20,977 bases of DNA. It comes from Microbacteriaceae bacterium. Its GTDB lineage: Bacteria; Actinomycetota; Actinomycetes; Actinomycetales; Microbacteriaceae. Under the pieces are notes generated by a model. That model searched no databases. It was not told the DNA's origin and saw only the letters and a list, made by a program, of their open reading frames with translations. Below are positions 13,207 to 20,977 of this stretch, piece after piece. The stretch spans positions 1 through 20,977 of the forward strand of contig JAJAZI010000303.1 of NCBI GenBank assembly GCA_026785785.1, written 5' to 3'. Made by a program: the position numbers and the translations under genes. Within the stretch, counting starts at the first letter, position 1. Each line of letters begins with the position of its first letter.

Positions 13207-14202
13207 ATGGATCTTGACGCCTACTCCGCCGCGCACCGCGATGAGTGGGAGCGCCTTGCCCGGCTCGGGAGGCAGCGCCAGTTCTCTGGAGCCGACTCGG
13301 ACGAGCTGATCGAGCGCTACCAGTCGGGCACGGCGCAGCTCTCGGCGATCAAGTCGACGGCGGGCCACTCGCCCCAGGGCGACCGGCTCTCGCTCTACCT
13401 GAGCCGTGCACGCCTGCGCTTCACCGGTGCCAGCGCGAACGTGCTGAGCCAGTTGCCCGCGTTCTTCCTCCTTCAGCTGCCCGCCGCGCTGTACAGGGTG
13501 CGCTGGGTCACCCTCGTCGTGGCGCTGGCCACCGCGCTGATCGCGCTGCTGACGGCGGTCTGGTTCATTCAGAACCCCGCGCTGCTCGCCGGCCTCGGCC
13601 CAGAGTCCGTGCGCCGCCAGTACGCGGAGGAGGAGTTCGTCGGCTACTACTCGGCGAACCCGGAGGGCTCCTTCGCAGGTCAGGTCTGGACCAACAACGC
13701 GTTCATCGCCGCCCAGTGCGTCGCGTTCGGCATCATCGGCGTGTGGGTGCCCAGCGTGATCGTGCAGAACGCCATGGGTCTCGGGCAGTCTGCCGCCGTC
13801 ATGAACGAGTTCGGGCGACTCGGCGACTTCTTCCTCTACATCTCGCCGCACGGCCAGCTCGAGCTCTACAGTGTCTTCGTCGCCGCCGCCGCCGGCCTAA
13901 TGATCTTCTGGGCGTGGATCGCCCCCGGGCCGCGCACCCGCGGCGAGGCTCTCGCCGAAGACGGCCGGGCGCTGTTCACCATCGCAATCGGCCTCGTCTT
14001 CGCCCTGCTGGTCTCGGGCGTCATCGAGGGCTTCGTGACCCGCCAGGACTGGCCGTGGGTGATCAAGATCGGAATCGGAGCGATTGCGCTCGTCAGCTTC
14101 CTGCTGTACCAGTGGATGCTGGGCGGCCGCGCTTGGCGGGCCGGCCAGACGGGCGACCTCGACGAGTTCGAGGCCGGCGCCCGCCGGATCATCGCGGCCT
14201 GA
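13207..14202 (+). CDS. Stage II sporulation protein M-like membrane protein (SpoIIM/DUF95)
   Basis: 331 residues. A soluble N-terminus (1-95) is followed by about six membrane helices: WVTLVVALATALIALLTAVW near 98-118, then GYYSANPEGSFAGQVWTNN outside, FIAAQCVAFGIIGVWVPSVI, FFLYISPHGQLELYSVFVAA, ALFTIAIGLVFALLVSGVIE, and WVIKIGIGAIALVSFLLYQW. The NPEGSFA...NN.FIA and SPHGQLE motifs mark the SpoIIM family. In spore formers SpoIIM helps remodel the septal wall, but these actinobacterial relatives sit with RDD, MoxR and DUF58 genes and their job is unknown. The start is ATG 13207, the first Met, with a TAGTAT box upstream. It converges on the DUF58 gene across 28 nt. Confidence 0.88.
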   Translation: MDLDAYSAAHRDEWERLARLGRQRQFSGADSDELIERYQSGTAQLSAIKSTAGHSPQGDRLSLYLSRARLRFTGASANVLSQLPAFFLLQLPAALYRVRWVTLVVALATALIALLTAVWFIQNPALLAGLGPESVRRQYAEEEFVGYYSANPEGSFAGQVWTNNAFIAAQCVAFGIIGVWVPSVIVQNAMGLGQSAAVMNEFGRLGDFFLYISPHGQLELYSVFVAAAAGLMIFWAWIAPGPRTRGEALAEDGRALFTIAIGLVFALLVSGVIEGFVTRQDWPWVIKIGIGAIALVSFLLYQWMLGGRAWRAGQTGDLDEFEAGARRIIAA

Positions 14203-14208
14203 GCATCC

Positions 14209-14224
14209 GCCCGCCTCCACGGGC
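14209..14224. terminator. Weak bidirectional hairpin between convergent genes
   Basis: GCCCG, a 6-nt loop (CCTCCA) and CGGGC form a 5-bp stem between the SpoIIM-like stop and the end of the DUF58 gene. There is no T-run. The location is right for termination in both directions, but the stem is short. Confidence 0.25.
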
Positions 14225-14230
14225 TCGGGG

Positions 14231-15546
14231 TCAGAGTCGCCCGGCGAGCTTGAGTGCGATATACCGGTCGGCGACCGCAGGAGGCAGGCTCTCCGGGGTG
14301 CCCGTGATCACATCCGCCCCCAGCTGCCGGATCGCTGCGGAGACCCGGGCGGTGTCGAGCAGCGCGCGCTCGGCGGCGGCCGCCCGGTACACCTCGGTGC
14401 GGTTGCGGCGCTCGTGGGTCGCCCTCGTGATGTCGGGGTCGGCGACGGATGCGACGACGACGAGATGCCTGCGGGTCAGCTGGGGCAGCACCGACAGCAG
14501 CCCGCGCGAGGCGCCGGGGGCGTCGATCGAGGTCATCAGCACGACGAGGGCGCGCTGGGAGGTGACCGAGCGCACCAGTTCCGGCACGGCCGCCCAGTCC
14601 ATCTCGATGAGCTCCGGCTGCACTGGCGCCATCGTCGATACCATCTGGCTGAGGAGCTGGGCGCCCGTCGCGCCCTGGATGCGACCCCTCACCCGACGGT
14701 CGTAGATGACCGTGTCGACCCGGTCTCCGGCGCGGCTCGCGAGGGCGGCGAGCAGGAGCGACGATTCGAAGGCCGTGTCGATGCGCGGCTCGTTCGCGAT
14801 CCGCGCGGCGGAGGTGCGTCCGCTGTCGATGACGATGACCACCCGCCGGTCCCGCTCCGGCCGCCAGGTCCTGATGGTGAGGCGCGGGCCGGCCCCGGAC
14901 GACGGGTCGCTGCGCCTGGCGGTCGCCCGCCAGTCGATCGACCGCACGTCGTCGCCGCGCACGTAGTCGCGCAGGCTGTCGAACTCCGTACCTTGCCCGC
15001 GGACCTGCACGCTGGTTGAGCCGTCGAGCTCGCGCAGCCGCGCGAGGCGCGACGGCAGATGCTTGCGTGACGAGAACGCGGGCAGCACGCGCAGCACGCC
15101 AGGCGCCGCGATGGTCGCCTGCCGGGCGACGAGCCCGAGCGGCCCGAACGAGCGGATCGTCACCTGCGAGGCCGAGCGGTCGCCCCGCCGGAACGGGGTG
15201 AGCGAAGTTGTCACGGAGCGGCGCTCTCCGGCCGGGATGGCAATGCGCGCGCGGGTGGGCGCGGCCCCGGCCGACGGCGACCAGGCGTCGCGCACGATGC
15301 CGCGGATGCCCCGGCGCCCCGGGTTGGTGATGGTGAGCGAGCTCGTGGCCGTGTCGCCGAGGCGTACCCGGGCGGGGAGCTCCCGCGCCAGGGTCACGGC
15401 GCGCGGCGACCCGGCCAGCGTGAGGTCAACCGCACCGACCGCGGCGACGATCGTGAGCCAGCCCATGAGAGCGAGCGCGTCGCCGAACGCCACCACTGGC
15501 ACGATGCCGAGCGCGAGGAGCGCGACGAACCACCCGGAGACGGCCA

Positions 15547-15547
<1 letters not shown>
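14231..15547 (-). CDS. DUF58 domain protein (MoxR partner)
   Basis: 438 residues. Two N-terminal membrane helices (GWFVALLALGIVPVVAFG and LMGWLTIVAAVGAVDL), a beta-sandwich-like middle (SLTITNPGRRGIRGIV ... RRGDRSASQVTIRSFGPLGLV), the DUF58 signature FDSLRDYVRGDDVRSIDWRATAR, then a von Willebrand A-like half starting RRVVIVIDSGRTSA. DUF58 proteins are companions of MoxR AAA+ ATPases and may be chaperoned by them; no enzyme activity is known. The GTG start at 15547 shares its first base with the moxR TAG stop (TAGTG), showing tight coupling. An upstream in-frame extension to 15715 is rejected because it lies wholly inside moxR and has shadow-frame composition. Confidence 0.9.
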
Positions 15548-16500
<953 letters not shown>

Positions 16501-16548
16501 GCGATTCGTTGTCTCCAGGTCGTCGGTCGGATAGTCGGGTTGGCGTGG

Positions 16549-16628
16549 CGGGCCGGATGCCTGATGGTCAGGACGTCCGGTGGTCAGGATGTCCGGCGGG
16601 CCGGATGCCTGGTGGTCCGGATGCCCGG
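16549..16628. repeat. 16-bp tandem repeat, five units, between DUF4350 and moxR
   Basis: Five abutting 16-bp units run from 16549: CGGGCCGGATGCCTGA, TGGTCAGGACGTCCGG, TGGTCAGGATGTCCGG, CGGGCCGGATGCCTGG and TGGTCCGGATGCCCGG. The core CCGGA-TG-(T/C)CCGG is close to palindromic. A degenerate sixth unit may precede it. It fills the 140-nt gap 16501-16640, the only non-overlapping junction in this operon. The remainder of the gap (16501-16548) holds the distant moxR ribosome-binding site and nothing else recognised. Confidence 0.85.
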
Positions 16629-16640
16629 AGCGCGGCGCCG

Positions 16641-17852
16641 TCACGGGCGCAGCTCCTCGGCGAGGGCGGTTTCGAGCGCGAGTAGCCGGTCGCTGAGGCG
16701 CACGAGGTCGGCGTCGGTCTCGGGGATCTGGCCGACGAGCAGCGAGCGGATTCCCGCGGGGTCGGTTCGGAGCGCCGCGGCGACGGCGAGGCAGACCTGC
16801 TCGACGTCGGTCGTCGTTGGCAGCCCGCTCCGCGTCGCGAGCCGGGAGATCGTCGCCATGCGCAGCGAGTCCAAGGCCCGTACCCGCGCCGAGCCCTTCT
16901 CGTAGAGCCGCGCCCGCCCCTCCATCGTCTCGCTTGCGCGCACGACGACGGGCAGGTCCTCGATGACGAGGGGCCCGAAGCGGCGCCCGCGCCAGAACGC
17001 GGCCGCCGCCGCGACGAGGATGAGGAGCGCGATGGCGGGGGTGACCCAGCCGGGGGTGAGGGCCGAGGGATCGGTCCCGCCCGCCGCATCCAGAATCGAC
17101 GGTCTGTACCAGACAAGGGTTTCGTCCTCGCCGAGCAGATTGAGTGCGAACGCGGCGTTGCCGAGGTCGGTGACGGCCGCGTTCGTGAGGGCCTCTGTCG
17201 CGCCCACGATCGACACGACCGTTCCGGCCGTCTCGACGCGGATGTAGGAGTGGGCGTCGGCGCCGGTGTCGCTGTCGCTGGTGAGGCAGAGCTCGGCGCT
17301 CGCCCCGGCGCGGTAGGCGAGGCCGCCGGGAGAGACGGTTGCCGCCATCGTCGCCGCGGACAGCGCGCAACCGGCCCGCAGGGGGTCGTCGTCGGGAGCA
17401 CCGGCGGAGCTCACCCCGGGGGCGAAGCTCGCGAGCTCTGCGAAGCCCGGCTCGAGCACGATGAGGTGAGCGCCAGTCTCGAGCAGGGTCTGTCGCTGGG
17501 CGTCGTCGAGCTGGCCGTCCTCGTCGAACAGCGCGATCGTGGTGGTCGCAGGATCGCTGGCCGCGGCGATCGTGTCGTCGAGGGTGTCGGTCGGGCGCAC
17601 GTCGACGCCCTGCCCGGCCAGCACCTCGGCGACGGCCATCGCGCCGTCGGGGGCGGGGTTCGCCGGGGACAACCGTGGCGCGTCGCCGGAGACCCCGATG
17701 AGGGAGAGGACGCCGATCGCCACGAGCAGCACGAAGGCGCCGGCGGAGGCCCAGAACACCGACCGGCGTGCTCCCTCCCGCACCGTCGGAGTCAGCACCG
17801 TCACGGTGGCCGCCGTCGCGGTGGCTGTCGCCGTGGCCGTCGGCGCGGTCAT
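16641..17852 (-). CDS. DUF4350 domain membrane protein
   Basis: 403 residues. A low-complexity Thr/Ala start (TATATATATAATVT), one helix (about 31-54), then a DUF4350 domain (about 60-250) resembling a class I glutamine-amidotransferase-like or IFT52-type fold: NPAPDGAMAVAEVLAGQGVDV, TTIALFDEDGQL, LLETGAHLIVLEPG. This is followed by a second helix (about 268-290, TPAIALLILVAAAAAFWRGRR) and a cytoplasmic helical tail with ARLYEKGSARVRALDSLR. No catalytic Cys nucleophile motif is obvious. The ATG at 17852 overlaps the DUF4129 stop (ATGA). Its role is unknown, but it is a constant member of actinobacterial MoxR/DUF58/DUF4129 operons. Confidence 0.85.
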   Translation of the reverse strand: MTAPTATATATATAATVTVLTPTVREGARRSVFWASAGAFVLLVAIGVLSLIGVSGDAPRLSPANPAPDGAMAVAEVLAGQGVDVRPTDTLDDTIAAASDPATTTIALFDEDGQLDDAQRQTLLETGAHLIVLEPGFAELASFAPGVSSAGAPDDDPLRAGCALSAATMAATVSPGGLAYRAGASAELCLTSDSDTGADAHSYIRVETAGTVVSIVGATEALTNAAVTDLGNAAFALNLLGEDETLVWYRPSILDAAGGTDPSALTPGWVTPAIALLILVAAAAAFWRGRRFGPLVIEDLPVVVRASETMEGRARLYEKGSARVRALDSLRMATISRLATRSGLPTTTDVEQVCLAVAAALRTDPAGIRSLLVGQIPETDADLVRLSDRLLALETALAEELRP

Positions 17853-18484
17853 GCGCCCGCCCCGGCGAAGTGCGGGGTGCTGGACCTCAAATTCCTCTCG
17901 AGTGCCGCGAGCGCGTCGAACTCCGTGCGCGAGCCGGGGCGATCCAGGTAGCGCACGGGGTCGAAGCTCGCGGCGGCGGAGGCAAGCTCGGCGGAGCTCT
18001 CCGGGAACGGCCCGCTCGCGGATGCCGCGAACGTGCTCGCCGTCGTGCCCGGCATCGTCGACACAATGGCCCGCTCGGAGAGCATCCTCGCGATCGCGCG
18101 GAACATCTCCTCAATCGCGATGACCCAGTCACCGGCGGCGGCGGCGCGGTCGGCGGCGGCGTGAAGGGTCTGCGCGCTGCGGCTGTCGTCGTCGCCGAAC
18201 AGCCCGCCGACGACCGTGCTGCGGCGGTTGACGCGGGGCGGACCGAAGATGAGGTACGCCGCGACGATCGCAGCGACGAGCGCGAGGATGATCACCGTCC
18301 AGGCGATCGCGGGGGTTCCGCCGGGCCCGGATTCGAGGAGGTCGGCGAGCCAGTCCCCGACGGTGGCGCTGAGACGGTCGAACCAGGTCGGTTCGGCGGC
18401 GCGGTAGACCGGCTTCGCGAGCTCCCGCACCAGCAGCTCGCGCGCCTCCTCCGCGTCCGGGTCGACCGGAACCGCCAGAATCAT
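17849..18484 (-). CDS. DUF4129 domain membrane protein
   Basis: 211 residues. The N-terminal part (1-55) contains VPVDPDAEEARELLVRELAK and PTWFDRLSATVGDWL. One membrane helix spans about 59-80 (AIAWTVIILALVAAIVAAYLIF). The cytoplasmic C-terminal DUF4129 domain contains AAAAGDWVIAIEEMFRAIARMLSER and RTEFDALAALE. In transglutaminase-linked proteins the same domain follows a protease-like core; here it stands alone. Function is unknown. Start and stop both overlap neighbours by ATGA (18481-18484 and 17849-17852), so it is translated in step with them. The ATG at 18484 is the only start consistent with that overlap. Confidence 0.85.
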   Translation of the reverse strand: MILAVPVDPDAEEARELLVRELAKPVYRAAEPTWFDRLSATVGDWLADLLESGPGGTPAIAWTVIILALVAAIVAAYLIFGPPRVNRRSTVVGGLFGDDDSRSAQTLHAAADRAAAAGDWVIAIEEMFRAIARMLSERAIVSTMPGTTASTFAASASGPFPESSAELASAAASFDPVRYLDRPGSRTEFDALAALERNLRSSTPHFAGAGA

Positions 18485-19665
18485 GCCCAGGGGGAGGCGT
18501 CGGGCTGCGCTGCCGGCGTTGCTGGCGGCGCTGCCATCCGGGCGGCATACGGGTCGGCCATCCCGGCCGCGCCGCCGGACTGCCTGGCCTCCACATAGCG
18601 GGCAAGCTCGAGGTCGAGGCCCTCCTTCCGGATCCGCTGGTCGAGGTAGAGGAGCGCCGTCGTGGCGGACTGGACGACGAGGATGACCGCGGAGACCACG
18701 ATCGTGAGCACGAGCGACACCACCGTCACGGCGACGACCAGGGCGATGATCGCCGTCTCATCGCCGGTCGGGGCGATGAGCGCCGGGAGCAGCACCGACA
18801 CGAACTGCAGGGGAGCTCCCGCGATCGACGACACCACGTTCAGAATGAACGCGACGAGCAGCAGGATGCCGAGGATCTTCCAGAAGGCGCCGGTGCTGAG
18901 CCGCCACGACCGGCCCATGGCCTCGCGGACCGTGAGCCGCTCGAGCATCAGGATGCTGGGAACGAACGCGAGCTTGGTGCCGATCCAGGCTCCGAGCGCG
19001 ACGAGCGCAGCCCCCAGCAGCAGGGCGAGCGCGACGCCGGCAACGACCCCGGCCGATCCGAGGAACGACAGGCCGGCGACGAGACCGATCACGACGGCCA
19101 CGGCGACCAGCAGCACCGCGGTCAGGGCGAGCGAGTAGCCGACGAGGGCCAGGACGCGCCCGCGCGCGAGAGCCCAAAGCTCGCGGAACCGCAGCTTCTC
19201 GCCGAGGCTCTGCCGAGCGACCTCGAGCACGATGATGCCCTGCATGATCGCTGTCGCGACGAGCGACAGGGCGAGCGGGACGAGCGACGACAGCAGGATC
19301 ATCCCGATGCTGCCGGCCACGATCTCGTCGGACACCTCTGACCCGGTAGCGAAATCGATGCGGCTGAGGATGAAGAACGCCGCGATGGAGACGACCACGA
19401 GGGTGAGTAGGAGCACGCTGCCCTGCAACAGAAGGCTCATGCCGAAGGTCGGCCGCGGGTTGCGGCGCAGCAGCTGGTACGGGGCGGCGAGGATCCTGCC
19501 GACGTCGAGCGGTCGGAGCGGAATCAGCCCGGGGCGCGGCGGGGGTGCCCAGCCCGCCCTGAGGCCCGCGGCCGGGCCCGGCTCCAGCGACGGGGAACCG
19601 TACGGCGCTGATGCCGGGGGCTGGCCGAGCCCTGCGGGTGCGTGCCACGGCTCGTTCTGGGTCAC
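18481..19665 (-). CDS. Glycerophosphoryl diester phosphodiesterase membrane-domain protein
   Basis: 394 residues. A Pro/Gly-rich cytoplasmic N-terminus (1-45) leads into RPLDVGRILAAPYQLLRRNPRPTFG, the signature of the GPDPase membrane domain. About six long hydrophobic helices follow, with KLAFVPSILMLERLTVREAMGRSWRLSTGAFWKIL between the central ones, and an Ala/Pro-rich tail. The catalytic phosphodiesterase domain is absent, so this is only the membrane part; function is unknown. The GTG at 19665 is chosen over ATG 19719 because GAGGAG lies 6 nt before it, the clearest Shine-Dalgarno in this operon. It is the first gene of the DUF4129-DUF4350-MoxR-DUF58 operon, so the operon promoter should lie in 19666-19782. 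Confidence 0.85.
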   Translation of the reverse strand: MTQNEPWHAPAGLGQPPASAPYGSPSLEPGPAAGLRAGWAPPPRPGLIPLRPLDVGRILAAPYQLLRRNPRPTFGMSLLLQGSVLLLTLVVVSIAAFFILSRIDFATGSEVSDEIVAGSIGMILLSSLVPLALSLVATAIMQGIIVLEVARQSLGEKLRFRELWALARGRVLALVGYSLALTAVLLVAVAVVIGLVAGLSFLGSAGVVAGVALALLLGAALVALGAWIGTKLAFVPSILMLERLTVREAMGRSWRLSTGAFWKILGILLLVAFILNVVSSIAGAPLQFVSVLLPALIAPTGDETAIIALVVAVTVVSLVLTIVVSAVILVVQSATTALLYLDQRIRKEGLDLELARYVEARQSGGAAGMADPYAARMAAPPATPAAQPDASPWA

Positions 19666-19782
19666 TCGGGTCTCCTCGATGCTGCCACGACGCTGGACGT
19701 GATCTGACGATGCTTTCACACTCGACTACTCTTGATGTAAAGCTCAACACGCGTCCGCAAACTGGGCGTGTCGAATCCGAAG
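19666..19782. promoter_or_regulatory. Divergent promoter region, MoxR operon / mtrA
   Basis: This 117-bp gap must hold promoters both ways. The segment 19712-19745 is locally A+T-rich. On the minus strand TTTACA (19741-19736) is a fair -35 for the operon, with no convincing -10. On the plus strand TCGAAT (19771-19776) ends 6 nt before ATG 19783, a weak leaderless-type box for mtrA. No confident operator was identified. Confidence 0.35.
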
Positions 19783-20469
19783 ATGGTGGCGATGACTGCG
19801 CGCATCCTAGTGGTTGACGACGATACCGCCCTCGCCGAAATGATCGGTATCGTCCTGCGCACCGAAGGGTTCGAGCCGGTCTTCTGCGCCGACGGCTCCC
19901 AGGCCTTCGGCGTGTTCACGGCATCCAAACCTGACCTTGTGCTGCTCGACCTCATGCTGCCCGGCAAGGACGGCATCGAGGTCTGCGCCGAGATCCGTGC
20001 CGAGTCCGGCGTGCCGGTGATCATGCTCACCGCGAAGTCCGACACCTCCGACGTCGTTCGCGGCCTCGAGAGCGGAGCGGACGACTATGTCGTCAAGCCT
20101 TTCAACCCCAAGGAGCTCGTCGCGCGCATCCGCACGAGGCTCCGGCCGACCCAGACGTCGACAACCGGCACGCTGCAGGTGGGCGACATCGAGGTCGATG
20201 TCGCCGGCCACGAGGTGCGCCGCGGCGACACGAAGATCAACCTCACCCCCTTGGAGTTCGAGCTGCTGCTCGCCCTCGCCCTGAAACCGCAACAGGTGTT
20301 CACTCGGGAGATGCTGCTCGAGCAGGTGTGGGGCTATCACTACAAGGCAGACACCCGGCTTGTGAACGTGCACGTGCAGAGGCTGCGCGCGAAGGTCGAG
20401 GAAGACCCCGACAACCCGCGCATTGTGATGACGGTGCGCGGCGTCGGCTACCGCGCCGGCTCCAGCTGA
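19783..20469 (+). CDS. mtrA: Two-component response regulator MtrA (OmpR family)
   Basis: DNA-binding response regulator of the MtrAB system, which in actinobacteria controls cell-wall and division genes. The receiver domain (1-120) has the acidic pocket VVDDD, phosphoacceptor D56 (LLDLMLPGKDG), T83 (VIMLTAK) and K105 (DDYVVKPFNPKEL). The winged-helix output domain (about 135-228) has LTPLEFELLLALA, TREMLLEQVWGY, DTRLVNVHVQRLRAKVE and VRGVGYRAG. I choose ATG 19783 (MVAMTARILVVDDD) because it gives 228 residues and places the phosphoacceptor at 56, both as I remember for M. tuberculosis MtrA. GTG 19768 and ATG 19792 are alternatives. The sensor gene follows after 10 nt. Confidence 0.95.
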   Translation: MVAMTARILVVDDDTALAEMIGIVLRTEGFEPVFCADGSQAFGVFTASKPDLVLLDLMLPGKDGIEVCAEIRAESGVPVIMLTAKSDTSDVVRGLESGADDYVVKPFNPKELVARIRTRLRPTQTSTTGTLQVGDIEVDVAGHEVRRGDTKINLTPLEFELLLALALKPQQVFTREMLLEQVWGYHYKADTRLVNVHVQRLRAKVEEDPDNPRIVMTVRGVGYRAGSS

Positions 20470-20479
20470 GGGGCATTCC

Positions 20480-20977
20480 ATGCGGGGACTTGGCTGGCGA
20501 ACGTACATGCCGCGGTCGCTGCGATTCTGGCGCAGGTCGCTGCAGTTCCGCACGGTCGTGATCTCGGTCATGCTGTCGGGCGTCGCGGTCGGGCTCATCG
20601 GCGCGTACATGTCGATCAGCGTGGGCGGCAACCTCCTGTCGTCGCGCACCGAGCAGATCAACGCCGAGGCGGCGCGGGCGAACCTGATCGCGCAGCAACT
20701 GTTCGATGACGCCCCGGCGACCGACGAGACCAACCCGGTCGAGCTCGCGACCCTCGGCGTGAGCGTGCAGAACGCCATCGCCAGTTCGACCACGACTCCG
20801 GGCGGCACCGGTATCGCGCTCAAGCGCACGCCGGGCCAGCAGACCCAGCAGGTTCTGCAGCCGACGAGCAGCCGCAACTTTCCCGACGAGGTCGTCACCG
20901 TGGAGATGCGCGAGCAGCTCGCGGCGAGCCCGGGCGAGGTGTTGCTGCAGTCGGTGATGCTGCCGGACGGCGAACCG
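20480..20977 (+). CDS. mtrB: Sensor histidine kinase MtrB, N-terminal part (runs off the window)
   Basis: 166 residues are visible, open to the window end. The pattern is a basic cytoplasmic start (PRSLRFWRRSLQFR), a membrane helix at about 25-47 (VVISVMLSGVAVGLIGAYMS), then an outside region with GGNLLSSRTEQINAEAARAN, a typical MtrB periplasmic opening. The HAMP, dimerisation and ATPase domains lie beyond the edge. GAGGGG at 20468-20473, overlapping the mtrA stop, sits 6 nt before ATG 20480 and supports this start. Identity as MtrB rests on the N-terminal pattern and on following mtrA directly. Confidence 0.9.
   Translation, partial: MRGLGWRTYMPRSLRFWRRSLQFRTVVISVMLSGVAVGLIGAYMSISVGGNLLSSRTEQINAEAARANLIAQQLFDDAPATDETNPVELATLGVSVQNAIASSTTTPGGTGIALKRTPGQQTQQVLQPTSSRNFPDEVVTVEMREQLAASPGEVLLQSVMLPDGEP

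Noticed and set aside
16501..17370. Upstream extension of the moxR frame
   Set aside because: It overlaps the DUF4350 gene and the 16-bp repeats and has no MoxR-like sequence.

Overview
The window is high-G+C actinobacterial chromosome. The most likely source is a member of the Microbacteriaceae or a close relative. The evidence is the C/G-ending codon use, a WhiB protein, MtrA/MtrB, DUF3499, DUF5719 and the mycobacterial type of S-adenosylhomocysteinase. The order whiB - metallopeptidase-like - DUF3499 - manB - ahcY - mtrAB is, as I recall it, a conserved actinobacterial neighbourhood also seen in Mycobacterium and Streptomyces. Nothing looks like phage, plasmid or an insertion sequence. I found no rRNA, tRNA or CRISPR.

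Layout. 1-203: start of an acyl-CoA dehydrogenase leaving the window on the minus strand. 401-3051: sugar genes manA and galE, with a small GtrA-type membrane protein on the minus strand between them. 3201-8071: whiB, then a large glycosyltransferase/multi-membrane protein overlapping a DUF5719 envelope protein. 8097-11816: a zincin-fold protein (minus), then DUF3499, manB and ahcY. 11817-12340: gene-free, holding a 131-bp tandem repeat with long inverted arms and a 9-bp tandem repeat. 12341-14202: RDD and SpoIIM-like membrane proteins diverging from start codons 17 bp apart. 14231-19665: a minus-strand operon read as GPDPase-membrane-domain protein, DUF4129, DUF4350, MoxR ATPase, DUF58. 19783-20977: mtrA and the beginning of mtrB.

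How the genes work together. ManA and ManB make mannose-6-phosphate and mannose-1-phosphate for GDP-mannose, and GalE interconverts UDP-glucose and UDP-galactose. GtrA, the glycosyltransferase and DUF5719 are plausible users in envelope glycan assembly. WhiB and MtrAB are regulators linked in actinobacteria to division and envelope homeostasis. AhcY clears S-adenosylhomocysteine. The MoxR/DUF58/DUF4129/DUF4350/SpoIIM/RDD set is a widespread membrane-associated AAA+ system of poorly known function.

Two things stand out. First, many starts here have no usable Shine-Dalgarno but carry a TANNNT-like hexamer 6-8 nt before the start codon, which suggests widespread leaderless transcription. Second, three unrelated tandem repeats (131 bp, 9 bp and 16 bp) lie in the only sizeable gaps of the second half of the window.
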